From Coriolopsis trogii (Eukaryota; Basidiomycota; Agaricomycetes; Polyporales; Polyporaceae), in NCBI GenBank assembly GCA_020543525.1, contig JAHYIO010000007.1:1116001-1180000 (forward strand): a stretch of DNA of 64,000 nt, given 5' to 3'. Every line of letters begins with the position of its first letter. Within the stretch, counting starts at the first letter, position 1. The position numbers were made by a program, and so were the translations under genes. Shown here one piece after another: positions 57,698 through 64,000 of the stretch. The notes under the pieces were generated by a model. That model saw only the letters and a program-made list of their open reading frames with translations. It searched no databases and had not been told where the DNA came from.

Positions 57698-59600
57698 TCA
57701 AGCACCGAGTTCCCTCACAGCCTTGTCCAGAAGCTCAGAGACCATCGCCTCGTCCTGTGCGATAGTCGAAGCGACATGCCACTTCGAGTTCTCCTCTATC
57801 GCCGCGCCGACCTCCCTCAACTGCTCCGGGGTCAGCGCCCGGCCCGACGCGCTCTCTTCCTCCGACATGCGCTCGTAGCCCAGGTCGTTGAACTGGGCCC
57901 GCCGCCCGGCCGTCCGCGAGCGGTCCATGACGAGCTGGGAGAGCGGCCGTCGGACGGCGTCGTAGACGTTCAGCGCGCTGTGTACCGTGTCGAGCGTGAT
58001 GTCCCCGCGACCGAGCATCTGCGCGAGGAAAAAGCCGTCCTGCAGAGGGGAAGCCGTATGGGAGGGCTTCGTAGCTTAGAGAGGTATGTAGTCGCTTACC
58101 TCAAATCCTTGGCCCGCCCCTTGTCCCAGATTCGGCGTCATCGCGTGTGCCTAGTCGGAGTACGTGAGTGATGCATGACCAACGGGGAGGCACGTCACTC
58201 ACAGCATCTCCCATCAACGCTACACGCCCGTGCACGTAGGTCGGCAGCTTCGTGGTGGTGTTGATGGCCCATTTCAACGTCTCGCCAACGTGCTGAGGTA
58301 CGACGCACATCGCATATCGCTCAGAGTGCCAGAGTATCCGAGTCCACGAGCAACGCCTTCACTGACCTTCAGAACGGCTTGGACGTTGGGATCCCAGGTT
58401 GAGAACCCCTCGATCCATTCATCTCGATCGACAGAGGCCGTCCACGGCCCTTCGTATATCGTGCCCTCTTGACCTGGGATGGACACAACGACCGCGACGT
58501 TGATGATCCGTCCGCCGGATATTGCGTAAAGCACAACGTGCTACAATCCGGCCCTGGTCAGCCGCGAGGGAAAACGCCGAAAACGCGGGCAGGTCCCGCA
58601 CCCTATTCTTCCCGCAAATCTGCACGGACAATGTCAGCATGACGGTCTCGGAGGGGGGTGGGGATATGCAGATGGAGGCACGTTCGACTCACGAGCTTCA
58701 TATTCTTGAAGTTCAACGCAGGATGGTTGGCATCCGCTTCCGAGAGATCGTCCTTGCGGATCAGCGTCCTGTACGAGACGAAACCGGAGAAGATGGGGAG
58801 GATGTGCGACTTGAGCTCCGCCGCTTCGTGCGGCTTCCCCGCCAAAAGCGCAACGTCCGCCATCTTGGAGAACATGGCGCCGCGCACAGCAGACTTCACG
58901 CCATCGGCGCCGACGAGAAGGTCACAGGTCGCCGTAGACCCGTCCTGGAAGCGTATGGTGATGGGACCGGACCCCTCGGCCTGGTCGTAGGAGACAAATC
59001 GTTTGCTTGTAAGCACCGAGTCTGGTCGAGACTGACGCAGGTGTTCGAGCAAGATCTTCTGAAGCTCGGCGCGGTGGAACGTGTAGCGGTCGTCTGTGGA
59101 GTCCAGCAGGACGCCACGGTGTTCTGAGTTTCTCATGCACTGTACATGTGCGGTGATCGGGGAGCTTACCAGCAGCTTCGATAACTACCAGAGGAGCACT
59201 TTGAGCCTGGTCTCCCTTCGTAAATTCGATGGATACAGCTTTTGGAAACAAGCGCGTCAGGAGCTGGGTCAGACCTAGTCGGTACCATGGTCCCATATGA
59301 AGAACACTCACCCCCGCGGTCGGTCGAACCAGCGATCGCTTTCAACGTGTCTTCGAGCCCGACGGCTCTCATGATATCCCAAGCGCGGTTCTGTATCGTG
59401 ATACCAGCACCGAGTTCTGTGAGCTGGGACGCACCCTCGTAGATCGTGAACCCCACGTCCGGTGCGAACTTGTGCAAGGCGATGGCGAACAACAGGCCGC
59501 TCATCCCCCCGCCGCTAAGGGCAGAAACGGGTCAGCGTGCGAGAATATGGGACAATAACAAGAATTCTACTTGCATGATTGCAACATCGAGTTTCGCCAT
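57698..59600 (-). CDS. FAD-dependent monooxygenase (salicylate-hydroxylase-like), copy A
   Basis: Flavin monooxygenase of the aromatic hydroxylase class (PF01494), using NAD(P)H and oxygen; substrate unknown. ATG 59600 gives MAKLDVAI; a GC-AG intron (59574-59515) interrupts the dinucleotide-binding motif, which reads IIGGGMSGLLFAIAL after splicing. Next come YEGASQLTELGAGITIQNRA, AEHRGVLLDSTDDRYTFHRA with ELQKILLEHLRQ, the DG motif CDLLVGADGVKSAVR, and the second FAD motif GRVALMGDAAHAMTPNLGQG followed by AGQGFEDGFFLAQML. The C-terminal helices end in DKAVRELGA, stop at 57698-57700. All three family fingerprints (GxGxxG, DG, GDAAH) are present, so it should be active. It is the first of a tandem pair. 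Confidence 0.9.
59515..59574 (-). other. GC-AG intron in FAD monooxygenase copy A
   Basis: Donor GCAAGT after ATCAT, acceptor CTTAG before CGGCGGGGG. Only this splicing rebuilds the Rossmann motif IIGGGMSG; the nearby GT (CAA then GTAGAA) gives the wrong frame. Confidence 0.8.
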
Positions 59601-60463
59601 ATTGCTGCAAGTACGCTGTCCGATGCGATTGACCTGTTGGGGCAGCCAGCTTCTTATATGAACATCCTGCGACAAATGTCCGCAGGCAGTCAAAGCTCCT
59701 ACGTTCAAGATCCTCATCCGCAGGATTCGTGAGAGTGAGTTAAGTCCTATGCCCGACGGTAGACCCGCCGGCGGTGGCAATCCGAGGGCAGCAATTGACG
59801 GAGTTCCTGGCACTCTTGAGAAGTCTGCACGGGTAGGACGCCCAGCAAATAGAGTTGCTTACTCTGCAAAGGGTGTGAGTAGCCGACGGCGACGGACAAC
59901 CGGACGTGGGTGGGTGAAAATCGTCACATTCTAGTATCCGGTGACAGAGAAGTACACCGGTGTGGATTCATGCTTTGGTGAGCATGCCGGCATGGGTGCG
60001 CTAGAACGTACTCACTGCGGCCAACTCATCCAAATTGCTCTATGACTTGCCGGCCGGGGGCGCGGTGCTGAACAACCTAGCATCCTGAATTGCATGGTCA
60101 CTTCTTGGATCGACTGAACTCGGCACCTGTGATCAGTATTATCAGGATCGCCATTGAGGCGGCCCGTGGACGATTTTACGCTCGGCTCTTCGGCCGCCAG
60201 ACGTCCGTGCCCACCTTCGAATGTTACGCTCGTGCGTAAGGTATAGGATCGGAATCATTTCACGCACTTCGTGCCGCCGCCAGCGAAGTTGCACCTCGTT
60301 CCAAGGGGGTCACCCACCAGAAACTGCAGAGCTTGTCTGTCTCTTGTGAAGTCGTGGGCGCATCGCAATGTGGGTGAGTGGTCAGAGCAAAGGAACGAAG
60401 AGAAGTGGTACTGTAAGGCGTACGAGCAGAGCCGCCCTTCGTCATCTGGTCATGACTCTGCAT
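59601..60463. other. Spacer between the tandem FAD monooxygenases
   Basis: Contains the promoter of copy A and the 3' flank of copy B. No gene seen. Confidence 0.45.
59653..59659 (-). promoter_or_regulatory. TATA-like element of FAD monooxygenase copy A
   Basis: ATATAAG on the minus strand, about 55 bases upstream of the ATG at 59600. Confidence 0.4.
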
Positions 60464-62351
60464 TCAAGCACCGGATTCCCTCACAGCCTTGTCCAACATC
60501 TCAAAGACCATCGCCTTGTCCTCCTCAATGGTCGACGCGATGTACCACTTCAAGTTCTCCTCTATCGCTGCGCCAATGCCCCGCAATTGTTCCGCAGTCA
60601 GCGCCCGGCCCGTCGCGCTCTCTTCCTCCGACATGCTCTCGTAGCCCAGGTCGTTGAACTGGATCCTGCGCCCCGCCGTCCGAGATCGGTCTGTGACGAG
60701 TTGGGAGACGGGCCGCCGGAAAGTGTCGTAAACGTTCAGTGCGTTGTGTGCCGTTGCAAGCGTGATGTCCTCGCGACCGAGCATCTGCGCGAGGAAGAAG
60801 GCGTCCTGCGGAGGACCCGGGGGAAGATATGAGAGGGATCGAAGCACAGAAAGGTAGAACTTACCTCGAATCCTTGTCCTGCCCCTTGTCCCATATTTGG
60901 AGTCATTGCATGCGCCTAAACAGAGTGGGTGAGCAGATGATGGCGTCAGAGAGGCACATAACTCACCGCATCTCCTATCAATACTACACGCCCGTGAGTG
61001 TAGGTCGGGAGCTTCGTGGTAGTATGGATCGCCCACTTCAATGTCTCGCCAACGTGCTAAGGTACGACATGCATCGTATGTAAACCGGAGTACCCATGCG
61101 CAATCTCTTACTGACCTTCAGGACAGCTTGGACATTGGGATCCCAGGTTGAGAACCCCGTGAACCATTCATCTCGATCGACAGAGGCCGTCCACGGTCCT
61201 TCGTATATCGTGCCCTCTTTGCCGGGAATAGACACAACGACCGCAACGTTGATGACTCGTCCGCCGGATATGGAGTAAAGCACAACGTGCTAAGGATCCG
61301 AACTGGTCAGCCATGGTCGCAAACTCCTAGGAGAATTCGCAAAATCCCGCACCCTGTTCTTCCCACCTATCTGCGCCGACGGGGCATGCGCACGTTAAGA
61401 TGTTTCCCGGACATTTTTGTAGGTCCGTTTCACTCACGAGCTTCTGGTTCTTGATGTTCAATGCGGGATGGTTCGCATCCGCTTCCGACAGACTGTCCTT
61501 GCGGATTAGCGCCCTATACGAGACGAAGCCCGAGAAGATAGGTAGGATGTGCGACTTGAGCTCCGCCGCTTCGTCGGGTCTTCCCGCCGAGAGTGCAACG
61601 TCTGCCATTACGGAGTACATGGCGCCGCGGACAGCAGACTTCACACCATCGGCGCCGACGAGAAGGTCACAGGTCGCCGCGGACCCGTCCTGGAAGCGTA
61701 TGGTGATGGGTCCGGATCCCTCGGGTAGGTCGTAGGAGACAAAGCGCTTGCTCGTGAGGACGGAGTTGGGTCGAGCTTGGCGCAGGTGTTCGAGCAGGAT
61801 TTTCTGGAGTTCGGCGCGGTAGAACGTGTAACGGTCGTCTGCCAGTGTTGAGACCCGCCGTGAGACGAGTCACGGTGTTGCGTGTTCAGCTCCGATGTCA
61901 TGCTTTGGGCCGTGATGGGAGGGCTCACCAGCGGCTTGGATTACGACCAGAGGGGCACTTTGGGCCTGGTCGCCCTTCTCGAATTCCATAGACAAAGCTT
62001 CGGGGTAAGAGGAACATTAGTCACCGGGTCAGACACGGTCGGTGCCGTTGGCCAAACTGGAACATATATACTCGCCTTCGGTCGTTCCAGCGATCGCTTT
62101 CAACGTGTCTTCGAGACCGACGGCTCTCATGATATCCCAGGCGCGATTTTGTATCGTGATACCAGCACCGATTTCTGTAAGCTGAGAGGCGCCCTCGTAG
62201 ATCGTGAACTCGACGTCCGTAGCAAATTCATGCAAGGCGATGGCGAACAACAGGCCACTCATCCCCGCGCCGCTGAAAGAGAAAGGATGAGACACGATCG
62301 AGGCGATAAGCCAAACTATACATGCATGATTGCAATATCGAGTTTCGCCAT
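60464..62351 (-). CDS. FAD-dependent monooxygenase (salicylate-hydroxylase-like), copy B
   Basis: Close tandem paralogue of copy A with the same order of motifs: MAKLDIAI, then IIGAGMSGLLFAIAL after a GC-AG intron (62325-62273), YEGASQLTEIGAGITIQNRA, CDLLVGADGVKSAVR, GRVVLIGDA joined to AHAMTPNMGQGAGQGFEDAF, and a C-terminus ending in DKAVRESGA with the stop at 60464-60466. The exon that in copy A begins EHRGVLLDST cannot be read in frame here because of an 11-base length difference. A later acceptor (about 61818) gives AADDRYTFYRAELQ in frame, deleting about ten residues before the conserved Arg-containing segment. The protein is therefore probably intact but shorter in one loop. Probable substrate differs from or overlaps that of copy A. 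Confidence 0.82.
62273..62325 (-). other. GC-AG intron in FAD monooxygenase copy B
   Basis: Donor GCATGT after ATCAT, acceptor TTTCAG. Position and phase are the same as in copy A, splitting the Rossmann motif. Confidence 0.75.
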
Positions 62352-63535
62352 ATTGCTGTAGAGTACACTGTTCGATGCCGTCGACCTGTGAGGGTAGCAG
62401 CAGACTATGACGGCGTTCGACCGTAGGGAGTTGAAGAACGTTGAAAATCGAGGAGCCCAGAATCAGAAGACCCACATGCGCTATCCCTCGTGGAAGTGTA
62501 CTTGACCCGACCTGGCACCGGCACTGTCGATCTATGCGTAGCCGACGCAGCAAAAGATCGGATTTGAGTGGGTTAGCAGTGATGCCATGCATAGATTACT
62601 TGGTCTCGGATATCGCTCCTCCAAAGCGTAGGATGTGAAGCTAGCTGAAGGAGCCTGGAGCTGGCACGTTCGCCCCCCACAGCGAGGCAGTGTGAGATCT
62701 TCGTAGAGATATTCACGGAGCATCTTCAGTAGGGCGGATGCATACTCATTCTGATTATGCTGGTTTGTTGGGAGGCCAGATATATGCGCATAATAGTAGT
62801 CGACTATATTCCTCATGTGTCATTCTACTAGTTCTGAGAGATAGGTTCTTGAGCGTGGAGAAGCGACGAGACAGGAAGGCTAGACACAGGTAGTGAGGAG
62901 GCGAGGTACAGAGCAATGAGGACAAGGAGTGACGAGCATGGGGATGAAGAGGATGGTACTCCTCGCCGTCCTGACCCTCGTTGTCCATGTCGCCTCGTCC
63001 CTCGCTGCGTACTTGAAGCGAGGGTGAGGAATGCACGGAGAGAAGAGCAACAAGAAGAGACACGGGAGAGGGAGAGATGAAAGAGACGAGGACGTATCAT
63101 CCTCTCGTCACCATCCATCCCTCCTCCCTCTTGTCCTCTCGCCGTACACTACCCTCTTCGTCATCCGCATTGCCCATCATGTCCTTGCCCGAGCCATCCT
63201 TGCCGCCCTCCTTGTGTTTGTCGTCATAGTCGCGTTCGCCCCTATTGTTTGTGGTGATGACCACGAAGGCGTTGTTGACAGCTAGAGCAAGAGTGATGGA
63301 GCGGAGAGGAGAGAGCGCAGGGGCACAACCCAGGGTATTCATGAGACACAGAGACACAGAGACAAACGCCACAACGAGAGTGCGCGAGACTGCGCGAGAC
63401 TGCGGTCACGTGCCCACCCGACCTGCAAACGTGTCCCACCCCGAACTGGACCGTTCAAGCTAGCTTGACCCCCGACCACCATCTCCTGCAGGCCTTCGCT
63501 GGCACTGTCTTCTCCTCTTCTCTCTGCAGACTCTC
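62352..63535. other. Intergenic region with a weak minus-strand ORF
   Basis: Between the 5' end of FAD monooxygenase copy B and the start of the DnaJ/TPR gene. On the minus strand ATG 63342 opens 81 codons to 63097 with a mildly hydrophobic start (LRSITLALAVNNAFVVITTN) and a very charged end; it could be the first exon of a divergent small gene, but I cannot confirm it. Confidence 0.3.
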
Positions 63536-64000
63536 ATGCTGCTCCGTATATCTGTCTTACTGCCGCTTGTTCTGGTGGGCTTCGTCTATAATGCACAGGG
63601 CCAAGTCAACCAGATAGCTGGCTCGTCTCTCTACCCCGAGGAACTCATACCTCTCATCACCAGGGCTGACGCCCTTCTGACTGCTGGTCAATATAATGAC
63701 GCTGCGAAAGCGTACTCAGATGCGATAGGTGCGTTCACATGCGTCTCGGAGCTCGAGAGCATCTTTCGCTAGTTCATACATCCTACGTCAATCGCATGTT
63801 CTTCGGTGATGGAGGATCTATGTCGGAAGTGAGAATGGTACAATCGGTCGACACGACGTTTGGTTACTGCATGCTCAGCGTGCTTACAACGTATCTGACG
63901 TGTATGCTCCATGCGTTCCGAGACCGTTGAACGGGGACTCCGTACGGGCGCTGCACGCAATGGATACGTCGTTCATGGCTTATGCACAGTCTCGTTTATC
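63536..64000 (+). CDS. DNAJC3: ER DnaJ/TPR co-chaperone (P58IPK/DNAJC3-like), 5' end only
   Basis: Co-chaperone of the ER Hsp70 BiP. ATG 63536 begins a signal peptide (LLRISVLLPLVLVGFVYNAQ), then SLYPEELIPLITRADALLTA and GQYNDAAKAYSDAI, the first TPR helices of this family. The exon ends near 63728 at a GTGCGT donor. No exon encoding the next TPR is recognisable before the window ends, so either the intron is more than 270 nt long or a divergent exon was missed. The J domain would lie outside the window. The identification rests on about 60 residues. Confidence 0.7.

Noticed and set aside
1..64000. CRISPR array, prophage, plasmid origin or bacterial operon
   Set aside because: The intron-rich gene structure is eukaryotic and no regularly spaced repeats occur.

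Overview
The window is nuclear DNA from a filamentous basidiomycete, most likely a wood-decay member of the Agaricomycetes. Nearly every gene is split by many 50-70 nt GT-AG introns with small exons, the coding DNA is GC-rich, and several families typical of Agaricomycetes are present: a DUF6533 membrane protein, an EF-hand/ZZ-finger protein, F-box proteins, a basidiomycete-type alcohol oxidase, and remnants of a transposon-linked repeat protein. There is no bacterial operon structure, and I found no CRISPR array and no convincing tRNA or rRNA. Gene models were assembled by hand from exon phase and conserved motifs, so inner exon borders are approximate unless stated.

Left part (0.5-27 kb): mitochondrial aspartyl-tRNA synthetase (-); two tandem dienelactone-hydrolase genes (+) with identical exon lengths; an intact secreted aspartic protease (-) followed by a broken chimera of an EDEM-like GH47 mannosidase and a second aspartic-protease tail; a large membrane protein (-); alcohol oxidase (-); a 2-oxoglutarate/Fe(II) oxygenase (-); the glutaminase subunit of pyridoxal-phosphate synthase (-); a two-RRM Hrp1-like RNA-binding protein (+); a Ser/Pro-rich protein of unknown role (-); and an IMPACT-family protein (+).

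Middle (27-50 kb): S28 serine peptidase (+), DHA2-type MFS transporter (+), F-box-like protein (-), GNAT acetyltransferase (+), an EgtB-like sulfoxide-synthase homologue lacking the usual methyltransferase part (+), TCF25/Rqc1 (-), and a long EF-hand plus multi-ZZ protein with a helical N-terminus (+).

Right part (50-64 kb): about 3 kb of transposon-like debris, a DUF6533 membrane protein (-), an F-box/LRR-like protein (+), two tandem FAD monooxygenases (-) that share an unusual GC-AG first intron, and the 5' end of an ER DnaJ/TPR co-chaperone (+).

Functional picture: housekeeping genes (tRNA charging, vitamin B6, RNA processing, ribosome quality control, ER folding) are mixed with saprotroph genes (methanol oxidation, extracellular proteolysis, oxidation of aromatic or small molecules, export). 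Local tandem duplication is a clear theme: dienelactone hydrolases, FAD monooxygenases and the aspartic-protease tail.
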